A DNA stretch of 64,000 bases from the NCBI GenBank assembly GCA_949128115.1, contig OX421967.1, forward strand, positions 28,102,635 through 28,166,634, given 5' to 3'. How positions within the stretch are numbered: the stretch's first letter is position 1; every line of letters starts with the position of its first letter. Shown piece after piece: positions 1 to 11,489 of this stretch. A program made the translations under genes and the position numbers. A model generated the notes under the pieces. It saw nothing but the letters and a program-made list of their open reading frames with translations. It had not been told where the DNA came from and did not search any database. This DNA is from Anaspis maculata. Taxonomy: Eukaryota > Arthropoda > Insecta > Coleoptera > Scraptiidae.

Positions 1-990
1 GTTAAAAAACAAACCAAATCATTTAAAACCACACTCCTCACCTTTATTACGAATCAATCAATCATCGCCAATTTAATTTAGTTAACCTTAATTACTTCAT
101 TTGACTTAATTATTCATTACATAGTTCCCAGTCGTGATGAAACCAGCTAACGATCGGAGTTACTTAATCAATTTACATTCGGTTTCTGAAAGATAAAAGT
201 ACCCCCTAATTACGTGCGAAACCCTGCGCCAAAATAATCCCACCTTCCACCCTTTCAATTTAATTCCGTTCCGTATTCTTCCTAATCTACCAATAGTACT
301 AGCGGTGAGCAAAATGAAACTGCATTTTATGATACAAGCAACAGATTTGGTACACGTGATCTTTGAAGAATTCTAAGCGATTTGACCCGTAGTTCTTAAA
401 AATCCCTTCGAGAGGAGCCGAGATATGGGGGGGGGGGAGGAGGGGTTGATTTCTCGTTTTTAGAAAAAATCTATATGCGTCAAAATGGCATAAAAAATAT
501 CGAATTTAGGTGAATTGAACATGCTGAATACACTAGTCAATCATAATTTCATAAAAAATGAAAATAGTGGCCTTTTTTCCAAAATGTCCGCCAATAAAGA
601 CAAAAAACATGTATGAATAAGGTGTTCGAGTAAGGTATCTATTTATATGTTTTCGAGGTCGCTGGACTCATTCCTCTTATTGAAATCACCATATCGAGCA
701 TAATTATCCATTTTGGGTCAGGGTGAATGAACCACCCCCCCCCACCTGAAGTGAAACTTCCAAGATTTGAAGTGATTAATGGAAAGACTAATATAGAGCT
801 GCATATAAATAATACGTTTTTGATTGAAAAATGAGAATTACCGATGTAACTACATATTTAAAGTCACAACCATCCCTGGAAGCTCCAACCACCCTTGATG
901 GGAGGGTCTTGTATAACCTAGATTTCCTTGTGTCATAGGAAAGTGCTTTAAAAATGTTTTTACCCTAAACTGGCAGGTAAAGTGTCCATT
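1..990. other. Gene-poor AT-rich stretch
   Basis: No coding region or named repeat is recognised. A G-rich run lies near 428-447 and a C-rich run near 734-747. Open frames here are short and resemble no known family. Confidence 0.5.
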
Positions 991-1101
991 ACAAGCGTCT
1001 TTTGACGCAGGAAAGTAAGATTTCCCTGCCTGGACAGGTAAAGACCTAACCTGCCTATAGGCAGGGGAATCTTACTTTTCTGCCTCAAGAGACGTTTTGT
1101 T
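991..1101. repeat. Short hairpin element, AAAGT-core family member 1
   Basis: Inverted arms at about 1003-1031 and 1059-1085 pair AGGAAAGTAAGATTTCCC with its near complement, and weaker pairing extends outward to 991 and 1101. The layout (AAAGT-type core, GC-rich apex) matches the hairpins at 1250, 3931 and 14450. No coding capacity is visible. It is probably a non-autonomous palindromic element; the mobilising enzyme is unknown. Confidence 0.55.
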
Positions 1102-1249
1102 TGCTGAAAATTTGCTGAAAACTGTTGAAAACCAGACCCAGCAACGTGATATTTGCCAAATTGTGCCAGAATGATATTTCAGGATTCTGGTACCAATTTC
1201 TTTCTTTAGTTTGTGGTTTATTGAGGTAGTTTCGGGTGAAACGTTATAC

Positions 1250-1366
1250 ATAATACGCTAGGAAAGTTAGTGTCTTTACAGGGGACGTAGGCTCCCAGGC
1301 CTCGCTTACGCTCGTCCTCAAATATGCCTACTAGCCCTGTAAAGATTCACTTTCCTGCCTTATTAT
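1250..1366. repeat. Short hairpin element, AAAGT-core family member 2
   Basis: The arm at 1260-1283 (AGGAAAGTTAGTGTCTTTAC) pairs with 1334-1355. The arms extend into the AT-rich ends ATACATAATA and TTATTATGT. The core on the minus strand reads AAAGTGAATCTTTAC, very close to the AAAGTGAATTTTT core of the element at 3931-4083. It lies only about 150 bp from member 1. Non-coding. Confidence 0.6.
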
Positions 1367-2510
1367 GTCAATAACCAAGCCGTTAAGTCAACAAGCCATT
1401 GGTGAGCCAAACTTCATAACGTACTTGAGTTTCAATTCCTTGCATAATTAATTGATACCTTGTTAACATTAATTCAACCCTTCCCTAATTAAGTTTTACT
1501 TGTACTGAGAGATGTAAGTCATCAGTTGTACTTAGAGAGAGATCATTATTCATTGAGTATTGTCTTGGAATTTCAAAATTATAGCCATTATTTCAATTAT
1601 CGATTAAATAATTTATATAATAGTTGGATGTTTTTATTGTATCACTTCACATCCAGCTGGCGCTGTAGTTTTAAAATACAGTCTTGTCACTCAGCTCTAT
1701 GTTACGTTGTGTTATATAACTCCACTCAAATATGCAATCAGGTGTACATGTACAATTTATCGCTGTGAGCCTTTAATTAATTAACCTGGTGATTGAGATT
1801 ACTTTTCGCTGTCTGGTAGATCATTTTTACTCAGCGACAAATTGTCTCTTGGAACGTATCAAAAGGTTCAGTGGGATTCTAAAAACGCGACCTGACTGCC
1901 CTGGAACTCCTCTGATACTGAGAAAGGGCCATGATTAACTTAAAAAATTGCGTTTATTTTCAATGTCTTGTAAATGTTTTTTTAAGGAGGCAATTGACTC
2001 CCTGGCTATGTAGCAAAAGGTTCTCATTTGATAAGGTACTCAAACCTGCTTCAAGAAAGCCTCTTGACACTAAGTAGTTAACTTTCATCTTTGGCCTTTG
2101 GCTGTTCACGAAATACCCAGAACCAATTTGATTGATAAAGTTTATAGACAAAAGAACCACTTTCACCCCTTTTGAACAATTATTATTGGATCACAATGAA
2201 AGATCGATTTGCCTTGATGCAGTATTTTCTCGTAAATGATGCACTACAATTATGAACAGTGGTTCTAGCTTTATGATTAATTTGTTCTGGACGAATGCTG
2301 ATTTCCTCTCCGTCAAACACACCCGTTCGTCTCGAAGTCCACTTTACCAGTCCTCTACCTAACACTTTCGTCTTCTCGTCTTGGGCCCGATTTCAACCCC
2401 TCTCAGTGTAACGACACTAAAGACCCCCCTGGCCCACACGCATGCCACTCAGGAATCTAGCGCGACCCCAGCACTCTTCCTTGTGCCACTTCTTTCTCTC
2501 ACAATTATCG
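1367..2510. other. No recognisable feature
   Basis: AT-rich sequence with only short open frames that look like chance translations. No repeat, RNA gene or splice structure could be supported. Confidence 0.4.
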
Positions 2511-2648
2511 CCCGTGATATATTATAACGTATGTTACAAAAGTTTTCGGAAAAATTTCGAGGACCTCTTATCTATTGCAGGAATAATACAATTTCAAAAA
2601 TAGTTTCAACATCTCAATCTTACATCTATAGTTATTAAAAAAAATAAG

Positions 2649-2888
2649 TCATGGAATTGATAAAAGTCCATTGTCTTCGATGGCCCGCAGTTTGGTCTTA
2701 GCTTGTCGCATGAGACTTTGGACGGAAGCAACATCGATTTCTTTAATCTTTTGGTAGATCCTACGACGCAACTTGGCTTTTGCCTTGAATTTTACTTCAT
2801 TCGAGCAGTTCTCTACATTCTTGGTATAAAACCCATCGTTCCTCTTCATTTCACTGTTCCCGAGAGTGGAATATTTTTCGTTGTCCAT
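2649..2888 (-). pseudogene. Unrecognised basic ORF in the one-sided insert
   Basis: This 79-codon open frame lies inside the segment that is present only in the left arm of the surrounding palindrome. It is rich in Lys and Arg, with a stretch near residues 36-72 that could form basic helices (RRRIYQKIKEIDVASVQSL). The look is reminiscent of the C-terminal tail of DNA-transposon transposases, but no catalytic motif is visible and I cannot name a family. It may be noncoding. Confidence 0.25.
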
Positions 2889-3930
2889 TACAAAATTACC
2901 CTATTTTTGGTGAAGTGCAGGCCCCTTAGTGCACGACAGCAGATAGGTATTCTCTGCAGTCAAAGCTTCGGACTTTCACTTCTTGGCAACTTGAGACATG
3001 GAATTCTTCCCTCACACTCACTTATCGTACGATAAATCGTTGTTTTGGAGATATTTTGGTCCCTTAATAAGGTAACTATTTCACATTTAGGTAGCCGTAT
3101 AACTAGTTTATAGATGCTCTATCGCATCTCAAGCTTGTAAGACATTTTTCAGAACTTTCTTGCAAACTTGAACTGTCAATTAAAAACACAATATCCAGAA
3201 ATTGATTCTGCCAAACTAGACCAGGCGCCAGGGAAAACAATAAGGAATTTATTGTTTCCTGGCTGGAAACTAGCTTAAAACGATCTGTGTAGCTTAGGTT
3301 TTGACATACTAGTTTCCCCCCTTTCGGAAATGTCGGCGTCATGTCGCCATCATCAACAAGAAGTGCATCAGCGTGGTTTTTTCCGAATATCTTAATTTTG
3401 GGTCATCTGACAGCAAAAGATGTGAGAAGTCATTTTGAAGCCTATGGAATTCCCTACAATTTGGTTTTTCAATCAATTTTTTGCGACTAATGGTCTTTGA
3501 GATAGAGCTTCTGGAAGCGAGAGTCATTGTCGTGAAAGCTCCATGTCCACTTAACTCGAAAAACTAAAATGTCGATGTGACAAAAAAAAATTCAAAATGA
3601 GATTACTCGAGAACTCTTCATGCTATAGTTGCGGTGATAGTCTTAAACTCTTCCCCTTGAACCGTAGATTACAAATATTGAAAAGTCAAAAACGTCACAT
3701 TGTACCTACATATCCTACGGGAATCATATCAGAACAGAGAAATTTGACATATTTCTTCGATTTAGCCTATGCGAAACTCTAAGCACTTATCACGAGTCCA
3801 ATATCAATATGCATTGCTCTGTAAGCTTCACTTGATACACTTAAGAAGTGGTCAGCTCACAGCCTTCCTGTGAAATGTTTTGAAGGCCCTCTGAAATCAT
3901 CAAAATTTACAGTAGCAAGAAATGTATGTA

Positions 3931-4083
3931 ACAGTATATTATATACCAAGGAACCAAAGTGAATTTTTGATCCTTTGGGTGGAGTTTGTTGCTCGAGGGC
4001 CCTTTGGGTCCAAATCCCCAAATTAAAAATTCACTTTGGTCCCTTGGTATATAATATACTGTTATATACATTCCTTGGTACTG
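3931..4083. repeat. Short hairpin element, AAAGT-core family member 3, at palindrome apex
   Basis: The termini are AGTATATTATATACCAAG and the inverted copy. The arms contain CCAAAGTGAATTTTT and its complement, and the GC-rich apex reads TTGTTGCTCGAGGGCCC. The apex motif is shared almost exactly with the element at 14450-14585. Its position at the very centre of the 2.4-kb palindrome suggests it either seeded the foldback or inserted at its tip. Confidence 0.75.
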
Positions 4084-4893
4084 TAAATTTTCAATATTTT
4101 GATGATTTCAGAGGGCCTTCAAAACATTTTACAGTAAAGCTGTGAGCTCACCACTTCTTTCGTGTAATCAGTGAAGCTTATAGAGCAAATCCATATTGAT
4201 ATTGGACTCGTGTCAGGTGCTTAGAGTGTCGCATATAGGCTAAACCGAAGAAATATGTAAAATTTCTCTGATCTGATTTGATTCCCTAAGTACACCCTGT
4301 ATATGTACAATGTGACGTTTTTGACTTTTCTATATTCGTAATCAACGCTTCAAGAGAAAGAGTTTAAGACCATCACCGCAACTATAGCATGAAGGATTCT
4401 CGAGAAATCTCATTTTGAAATTTTTTTGTCACATCGACATTTTAGTTTTTCGAGTCAAGTGGCCATGGAGCTTTTACGACAATGCCTCTCGCTTCCAGAA
4501 GCTCTATCTCAAAAACCATAGGTCGCAGAAAGGTCATTTAAAAGCTATTCCGTAGGGAATTTCATTGGTTTCAAAATGACTTCTTACATCTTTTGCTGTC
4601 AGATGGCCCAAAATCAAGATATTCGGCAAAAACCACGCTGGTGCACTTCTTGTTGATGATGGCGACATGACGCCGACATTTCCGAAAGGGGGGAAATTAG
4701 TATGTCGAAATCTAAGCTACACAGATCGTTTTAAGCTAGTTTCGAGTCAGGAAACAATTATTTCCTTATTGAGCTGATTTTTGCTCCCTGGCGCCTGGGC
4801 TAAACAGCGAATTGATACTTCATTGTTTAGTCATGGCTCCTCGGCTCCGAAATTTTTCCGAAAACTTTTGTTACATACGTTATATTATAGGTA

Positions 4894-5159
4894 TACTAAT
4901 TTATTCAGTAGAATTTAATTATCCTTTGATTTTTAGCAGGCCACAGTACCAAGAAATAATTAATCAACACCACTTGGAACATACTGTGTCAAAAGTTCAA
5001 AAAAATTCCTGGTTTATTCTGGTCGTTACTAGACTTTGAATTTTCAGTCATTTTTCGAAATTAGGGGTCTATGAGATATTTTTACCAGCTCGAAGTTGTG
5101 GCAAGGACAACCCTAGAAGCACCTCATGGCGTCGAAATAGATCCACCTTTTGCTCATTC
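4894..5159. other. No recognisable feature
   Basis: Spacer between the foldback element and the SINE. Only short chance frames. Confidence 0.4.
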
Positions 5160-5171
5160 AAGCCTATAATT
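5160..5171. repeat. SINE target-site duplication, left copy
   Basis: AAGCCTATAATT, identical to 5509-5520 on the other side of the SINE. Confidence 0.92.
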
Positions 5172-5508
5172 AGAGGAGCTTGTGGTGTGGTTAGTTAGCG
5201 CGTTCGACTACCACTCCAGAGGTCGCGGGTTCGATCTCCGCCAGGGACGGATTTTCGGCCTCGAAAACAAGCTCCTTGGTTTAGTTGGAATGCTTGCTGG
5301 AATGCGCCGTGTGTCGCATAGCACGTAAAATACGAACGATGGTGCCGACCCCATGCGATGTTGGTGGTCGTTAAAAATCCCTACCCTGTGTTGGAACACA
5401 CAGGGGTTCGGCAAAATTTCCGGTATAGTGGAGGAAAGCATTCACCGGCGTCGGTGTTAGGCCTCGTTGCGGAAATAGGCCGACGTAAATAAACGAATAA
5501 AATAAAAA
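5172..5508 (+). mobile_element. Full-length tRNA-derived SINE
   Basis: The 5' end is tRNA-like. It has an A-box-like TGGTTAGTTAGCGCG near 5186-5201 and a B-box GGTTCGATCTC near 5227-5238, the two parts of an internal RNA polymerase III promoter. A non-tRNA body follows and ends in an A-rich tail (AATAAAATAAAAAAA). The element is framed by a perfect 12-bp target-site duplication, AAGCCTATAATT, at 5160-5171 and 5509-5520, which fixes both ends and shows LINE-type target-primed insertion. The body recurs in 5'-truncated form at 43052-43189. It has no coding capacity and would depend on a partner LINE. Confidence 0.93.
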
Positions 5509-5520
5509 AAGCCTATAATT
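5509..5520. repeat. SINE target-site duplication, right copy
   Basis: AAGCCTATAATT directly after the A-rich tail, identical to 5160-5171. Confidence 0.92.
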
Positions 5521-7930
5521 GCAATAAATTAGTTCTGTGACTATTGGCATACCACCCCCTCTAGAGAGTGAATCGTTGAATTTAGAGGATTTGCGCAATG
5601 ATAAAGTTTGATCACCTCAACAAGGACTACAACATTTTGAAGTTTGGGCCAAATCCCCCGAAGAGCCAAATCTCGTAAGGAATGTGCGGGCGCGGGGTCT
5701 TTTGAAGGGGCAACAAAAATGCTAGCGTTTTCGTGACGCTTTTCAAGTCTGACACTGTCACGAATTTTTTTACAAATATTAACACAACATGAGAATCCGC
5801 CTTAAGGACGGTTGGCAATGTTGGCATTCCAAAATGTTGATTTCCTTTCTACAGTTCCATTGCTATGATGCTTCCTAAGAAAAACTGAAGCAAACCGGTA
5901 TCTGAAATTGGATTGTCTAGTCTAACACTCGGTCTAACAGCTATTTTTGTTTTTTGTTGCTGAAAATTCAAAAAAAATTTCTTTCGGTGTTCAAGGGTGC
6001 ATTAAGTACTAGCTTATTAGTTATTAGCGCCCTTCTTTCGGTAACTTCCTCCGTTTTAACCTTTTTTCCTTGACGTGACCTCTCGGTTAGTACATGCCAA
6101 AGTACTAGAGAGCGCATGCCCCGGCGGGATTTGAACTCCGGACCTAAAAAAATATTTCCATTATTTCATTACATAATTTTCGAAATACCTATTCTCCATT
6201 TTTGTATTTGGAGTATTGGTAGTGCCGAAACTGCAGAAAAAATTCCTATCTCTATCTCTCCCTCACTCATGGTATGTCACGGTCTGTCCTTTACTCTGAA
6301 TCGTAAACCCTAAGCGCGACTACCGCGAGAAATAACAAATTGGATAAGTGAAGCACACACGTGTTGATGGCGGCTCAAAAACAAACACATCCTGATGGAG
6401 CGGAAGATAAAACGGAAAGGTAGGTACTTGAAATACTTACATCCTTGAGAAGGAATAGATCAATCGTTTAATTAATCAAATACAATCATTACCATAATCT
6501 ATTTAAGTATTTACGCCGGTAAGGTGTTGAGTAACACAATCAACTTATTCTTCGACTTATTCAGATTAACCCGCGAGTATGGAAAAAATCCACTTTCCAT
6601 CCATTAAAACTCATTCCATTCGCTTCATTTCAAAAATCCTCCAGCTGCGTTAATTAAATACACTGATTACGAAACAGATTGGAAACGTCAAAGGGGTTGG
6701 AATTATTTTAGAGTTTTCTTTCAGCTCATGAACTTTTTATAATTAATTACTTGATGAAGCCAAAGACCGTGTTGTTGACCTCTCGTTATGTTACACGTCA
6801 CGTCTTTAAGCATTACCATTACCTCCTGCCTGCCATAAATTTCGTGCGAAATTCAACCCAGTTATGTAATTTGAATAATTAGACGTCTCGACGATTCCTT
6901 TTGCGTGAATCTCGTGCTTTTTCACTTTCCGCATTCGTTTTTTAATAAAAGCAATTTTCTGCTTGTTGAGTAAGCTAGTTGGACGAAAAAGCTCACGTCA
7001 GATGTATAAGGGCGGGCCAGCCCACGCAAGAAACTGGATGCTGCGGCGCAGAAGAGACAACGACGTGTAAAATACGTCAAATAAGTCGAGTGAGACCAAA
7101 TTAATACTTGTTATCATTATACCTATAAGCATTGTAATTATTAAAATTAAAATTTTCGTTGCGTAACGAGAAAAAGCTAAGGATCTGACAAGGTCTCACA
7201 ATAAATTAATATTATATTGTTCGCGATTTTGGCACGCTCTGTGCAAGTTTTTTGTCAAGAACTGTTTCAACGAGCGTGATAATTATCGCTGTTTTGCAGA
7301 CAGGTAGCTACCGATCGTGTTAACAAGATGCTGTAGGTACCTGCTTGCTCGCTCTTGCTATAAAACAGTAAAAAAACAAAGACTGATAAAAGCTTTTTCT
7401 CCACGAAGAGTTTTCCTTAAGCTCGACAGAAAACGTGAATTTTTCAATTAGAATTGGATCACTTTTCATGAAAAGAGGGCAGGCTGTAATAGAACTGTAC
7501 CCAACATGGAGACCCAATTAAGTATCTCTCATACGAAATAGCGTTGGGCATAGCTTTATAGACATTAGTCTAAGATTGAGACAAACGTTTGAATACACAC
7601 TATTTATTACCGCGCACCTACTCTACTAATCGCCAAATCACATGGATCGTCGCACTTGAATATCACTTTTCATAACTTCGCTGAGGTCGCACTGTCGTTT
7701 TAAATTCAACTTCAACCTTCTCTTTAGTCGTGCATGCTGCTCTTGTGTAATCACGTCTTCTCTTTACTTGAAGGCTCTCGTCCATTCCATTGTCATTTCG
7801 ATATAAGTATCACACTATTGGCCGGCAGTCTATCCGCGAGATCTCTAGTAAAATCTAAATATAGGGTTCACGACTATTCCGGCAATTTTTCAGTACATGA
7901 ATACCCAACTAAATGTGCAAGTGTGTGTCC
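5521..7930. other. Gene-poor stretch
   Basis: Apart from the tRNA-like fragment near 6098-6140, nothing is recognised. Open frames of 60-86 codons are short and without family resemblance. Confidence 0.4.
6098..6140 (-). repeat. tRNA-like fragment (T-arm/B-box), probably SINE remnant
   Basis: On the minus strand GGAGTTCAAATCCCGCC (6123-6139) followed by GGGGCATG resembles the T arm and acceptor stem of a tRNA. No A-box lies at the expected distance, so this is not a tRNA gene. It may be a decayed SINE of a different family from the one at 5172. Confidence 0.3.
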
Positions 7931-8344
7931 TTATCGCGAGTCAGGATCTCCAGTGAGATCTCCTACGAAGTTCAGAAGCTCGTTTCGTCTGTAAAGCCAT
8001 CGAGGAAAGTTCGCTGTTGTTCTTTGGAGTGCAGTTAAGGGAGTCGAAACTCTGGTTTCGAAATATCGTTTACGCCAAATTATCACCCGCAAGCAAATCC
8101 TACAAAACGTGTCAATCGGATGATTGATACCATGCTTCGATGATACGTCCAGGATAATCTCAAGGAATGGGATAAGGAATTCAGTCGAGATTGCTTTTGT
8201 CCTAAGTGAATACCGGATTTTTAGGCTCTTGAAAATGCGAAAATAGGCAGGCAGAAAGGTCCTAAAAATCTCTAAATAGGCCCTTGAAAAGGCAAAATAG
8301 GCTCTTAAATCGGCAAATAGGTTCTTGATAGGCTGAATAGGCAA
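7931..8344 (-). other. 137-codon open frame, unrecognised, overlapping a tandem repeat
   Basis: One of the longer frames in this part, but residues 1-40 are the translation of the degenerate tandem repeat at 8222-8348. The remainder shows no domain, signal peptide or membrane segment I can name. It is most likely a chance frame, kept here because of its length. Confidence 0.15.
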
Positions 8345-8348
8345 ATAG
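8222..8348. repeat. Degenerate tandem repeat, unit about 20-22 bp
   Basis: Successive copies begin ATAGGC or ATAGGT and continue with a CTTGAAAAGGCAAA-like stretch, giving about five imperfect units. Confidence 0.6.
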
Positions 8349-8377
8349 TATCTTCAAGAATAAGTTGAAATATTGAG

Positions 8378-8758
8378 TTGAATATTTTCGAGAGATATTT
8401 TATGATTCTTCATGGAGAATATTGTATATTTTCCATAACAATCATGAAATTGAGAACAAAAACACCAATCAAAAAATCTGTTGTGGGGCGACACAAAACT
8501 TTCCCGGCGGTATCCAGGGACGTCAGTAATGATTTTGATCTAAGCGTCCCTTCGGGAAAGTGGGACTTAATGGAGAAGTTGATTGGAGAAGTTCCAGTGA
8601 GTCGAGCGTTTAGCGAGCATCCTGCATCCATTGTCGGGCCGACAGAACAAATGACAGGTTCTAAGGTTTCCAAGGTGATAAAATATTTCGTAATGTATGA
8701 AGAACTAGGAAGCTTATTGTTGCGGAATCTGAAGAATGCAATACAGGTTCCTCATTAA
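8378..8758 (+). other. 126-codon open frame, unrecognised
   Basis: It starts at an ATG; an internal Met near residue 23 is an alternative start. The middle part is of mixed composition rather than repeat-like (for example residues 49-62, VSNDFDLSVPSGKW). No domain, signal peptide or transmembrane segment is recognised and there are no clear splice sites. It could be an exon of a host gene, a decayed element or chance. Confidence 0.2.
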
Positions 8759-9133
8759 AATTTTTGTTTCTACTTCAGACATGTTGACGAAATTACACAA
8801 ACTTGATTGAAAACTTTCTACATCTGTGTGTCAAATTTCAACTCTAATATCTTCAATTTAGAGCTTGAACAGACAAGCCTAAACCCAATGTGGCACCTGA
8901 GGACTTTCGATCAAAATCATTCACCCAAAGTCTAATCAGGTCATTCCAGGCTGAACTTATGCTTTCGTACCTGATTTCGATTTAATCCGATCAACAATTT
9001 GGTAGTTATCGTGGCAAAACCGTTTAATTTGCGCGATCGCATTATGAAGTAGGTACAAGACGATGATATAATTCAAAAGCTAGTACTAGAGGTAGTTAAC
9101 TGTTGTGATATCTCAAGAATGCAATGCTAGTTT
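8759..9133. repeat. Dispersed repeat fragment (motif shared with 10210-10320)
   Basis: Around 8927-9020 the order TCTAATCAGGTCATTCCAGG, then CGAT..GATCAACAATTTGG, then TAGTTATCGTGGC matches 10230-10318 in the same direction. Both are decayed copies of one dispersed non-coding repeat. Confidence 0.5.
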
Positions 9134-9735
9134 CACACAAGGGGGTTTACACAGCCCCAAACAACACCTGAAGACACAATCAATCGGGGCGCACTGTTGC
9201 CTTTAATGATGCAACCTAAATTATTGTTTGAAAAATAACCGGTGAAAATCAGTCGCGGATTGAAAACCTGGAGCAGAGTTCTAATTAATTGCTATTCAAG
9301 GCCCCCAAGTGGTGACCTCTGAAATGAGACTTCGAGCCCATCAAGAAGTTAGGTCCGAACCACACCTGAAGGCACGATAGTTCTGAAATCTAAAAAAAAA
9401 ATTGGGGCTCAGTGGGGCTTCAAGAGACACCCGTAGACACCAGGAGCCTAGAGGGCTTCAACGAACCCAAGAAGACACAAGGCCGCAGGCCTAAAACGGC
9501 AAAATCTGATAGACACAGATGGGGGCCCCATCAGGGCTTTGAACAGCAGACACCATGGGGATGGGGCCCTGGTACCGAATCAAATAAGGGAACTGCACAC
9601 ATTACAGTTTGTACATATACGTCAATGGAATAAGCATACTGGAGTTGCTAAAACTACAGAAAACACAAGGGGGTTTACGGAGCCCCAAACAACACAAAGG
9701 ATCGGTTCGCACTGTTGCCCGAAATGATGCAAGAA
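9134..9735 (+). repeat. GC-richer block with direct repeats
   Basis: A segment at 9134-9213 (CACAAGGGGGTTTAC, then GCCCCAAACAACAC, then CGCACTGTTGCC) recurs directly at 9663-9731. Between them are looser copies of a unit containing GGGGCTT, GAACC and AGACACAAGG. No coding frame of known type. The block could be a degenerate minisatellite or the remains of an element with direct terminal repeats. Confidence 0.5.
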
Positions 9736-9821
9736 GATACAGAAGAAAACACCGAGAACCTGCCGAGAACAGCGTTCATGTTGTCACTTTGACATTGATA
9801 CGATTCGTAACAAAAACGTAG

Positions 9822-10205
9822 TTACCTACCGGTTTGATTGCTATGTTGCTAAAAAAATTAAATAGGCCAAAAATCGAGGAACAGGCAAGCGAGGCTGGAA
9901 TCGGCTAGGAAAATTTTTAAAAATTCATAGCGCTTGTCCGGAAAACGGTGAGAAACTCCAACTCCAGCATTAGTTTGATTCTTTAGTAATGTTGCTTCCT
10001 GCCGTGTTTGGTTCACATCTGTCGTATAGATTTTGAATAATTAAATGGCAAAGTTCCAGACTTTGATATTTTTTATAATTTGACAGACAACAGGTAGGAA
10101 AATACTTTTAACTGTTCTGAATACAATTCTTCAAGGGCTTTCAAATGACATATCGCAAGTCAAGTTCCGTGAGATGTAGCTTCTGTCATTTTCTGATAGT
10201 GACAC
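9822..10205. other. No recognisable feature
   Basis: AT-rich spacer with no supportable feature. Confidence 0.4.
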
Positions 10206-10209
10206 TTAT

Positions 10210-10350
10210 GTTTGACAGATGACAGCCAGAAACTAATCCGGTCATTCCAGGGCGAAACCATGTCTGCATATCAAATTTCAAATCGATCGGATAAACGGTT
10301 CGGCAGTTATCGTGGAAGATCACACACATACACACACACACACCCACAGA
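10210..10350 (+). repeat. Dispersed repeat fragment ending in a CA microsatellite
   Basis: Second copy of the repeat seen at 8927-9020, running into a CACACA tract at 10319-10344 followed by CAGACAGACA. Confidence 0.6.
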
Positions 10351-11156
10351 CAGACATCATTCTGGAAATGGTCTTAATCGACTTGGGGGACCTCAAAATG
10401 GATATATCCGGTGAAATCTCAAAACTTTTCTTCTGCACCATTACAATACTTTCCATCCATGTTGGTGGGGCCGGGAAAGTAATAATTAATAGAAGTTGTT
10501 TCAAGTGGTAATTCAACTACTCAACTGGTAACTACTTTTAAATGAGAAAAAGTTGAGAAATTGCCATCGTCGCTATAGCTGGTCAAGTCAGAATAGAGTC
10601 AACGGATACCATCGTAGATACTGTGGTTCATATTTTTTCCAGCGACGAATTTTGTATTGTTTTGACCTCTTTAGCTGCAGGTCCGGTGGTGTTGAAGGCA
10701 ATGTTTCTCTCATGTTTTCAATCAACATGTTTGGTAATTGTGCTGTGTTTTTTATTTTAAAAGTCACTTCAGGGTTGAGAAAATTACCTTTCTTGCCGGA
10801 AGTTCTCGCTCTCGTTATGTTGATGTTGATTCCATATTAGATACTGTAACTCTCTCCTATGGATACATTTCTTTTCGCTAGTTTAGAGGTTATTATTGGT
10901 CTTCCAAAAATTGTATACGTGGTTGATTGTGCAATTTCTCCGCTTCACGGAAAATCATCAATTTCAACAGGGTTCGTTTATTTTATCTTTAGTCTACCTA
11001 AATAATTTCAGTAATTTTATTCTCTTCACCATTTAATTTGTACACGAAGTATTGAGGGATAAATCTTTTGAAGTGAGGGGGAGTGTGTAACGGATTTTCA
11101 TTTCCCTAAGATGACTCTGTACACGTTCACTATAAGAAACGCTAGAAATTTTTCAG
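10351..11156. other. No recognisable feature
   Basis: Only short frames with no family resemblance. No repeat or RNA gene is supported. Confidence 0.35.
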
Positions 11157-11228
11157 CTAGTAGTAGTAGTAGTAGTAGTAGTAGTAAGTAGTAGTAGTAG
11201 TAGTAGTAAGTAGTAGTACTAGTAGTAA
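11157..11228. repeat. AGT microsatellite
   Basis: Run of AGT/TAG triplets with two AAGTAG interruptions. Confidence 0.95.
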
Positions 11229-11489
11229 ATTTTAGTTTGTTTCCGTTTCGTGATCTGGTTGAAACAAATAAAGTGGAGAACTGTTGGTTTTTTTCAAATC
11301 AGTGCGTGAGAATTGGCTCCTTTTCGCTACTGAGAGAAAAAACGTACCGACGATTTTTTTATGGTTTTCCGTGTGGATAAGAAACCCAGAGCAAAGGTAA
11401 CTCCTGTGAATTGCAGGAATTCCTGATAGGATTGTCTATTTGAACTTCTACCCTTATACTGATTTTCTCAAATTTCTAGAGTTTTCTAG

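Larger units (their letters stand above)
2516..4893. repeat. Large imperfect palindrome (foldback element) with one-sided insert
   Basis: Main arms at about 3200-3935 and 4075-4815 are inverted copies of each other. For example, the block around 3320-3345 (cgacatgacgccgacatttc on the minus strand) recurs on the plus strand near 4665-4690. A further outer pair, 2516-2561 and about 4846-4893 (aaaagttttcggaaaaattt), shows the palindrome once reached further out. The left side carries about 640 bp (about 2562-3200) with no partner on the right, so it has either gained an insert there or lost the matching part on the right. The apex is occupied by a small hairpin element at 3931-4083. No intact coding frame spans the arms. 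Confidence 0.8.

Noticed and set aside
6098..6140. A tRNA gene
   Set aside because: Only a T-arm-like and acceptor-like part is present; the D arm, anticodon arm and A-box are missing.
7931..8344. 137-codon minus frame as a gene
   Set aside because: The N-terminal part is a translated tandem repeat and the rest has no recognisable feature; listed only at low confidence.
9134..9735. Pair of LTRs (direct repeats 530 bp apart)
   Set aside because: The repeats are about 75 bp, imperfect, lack TG...CA ends, and no coding or primer site lies between them.
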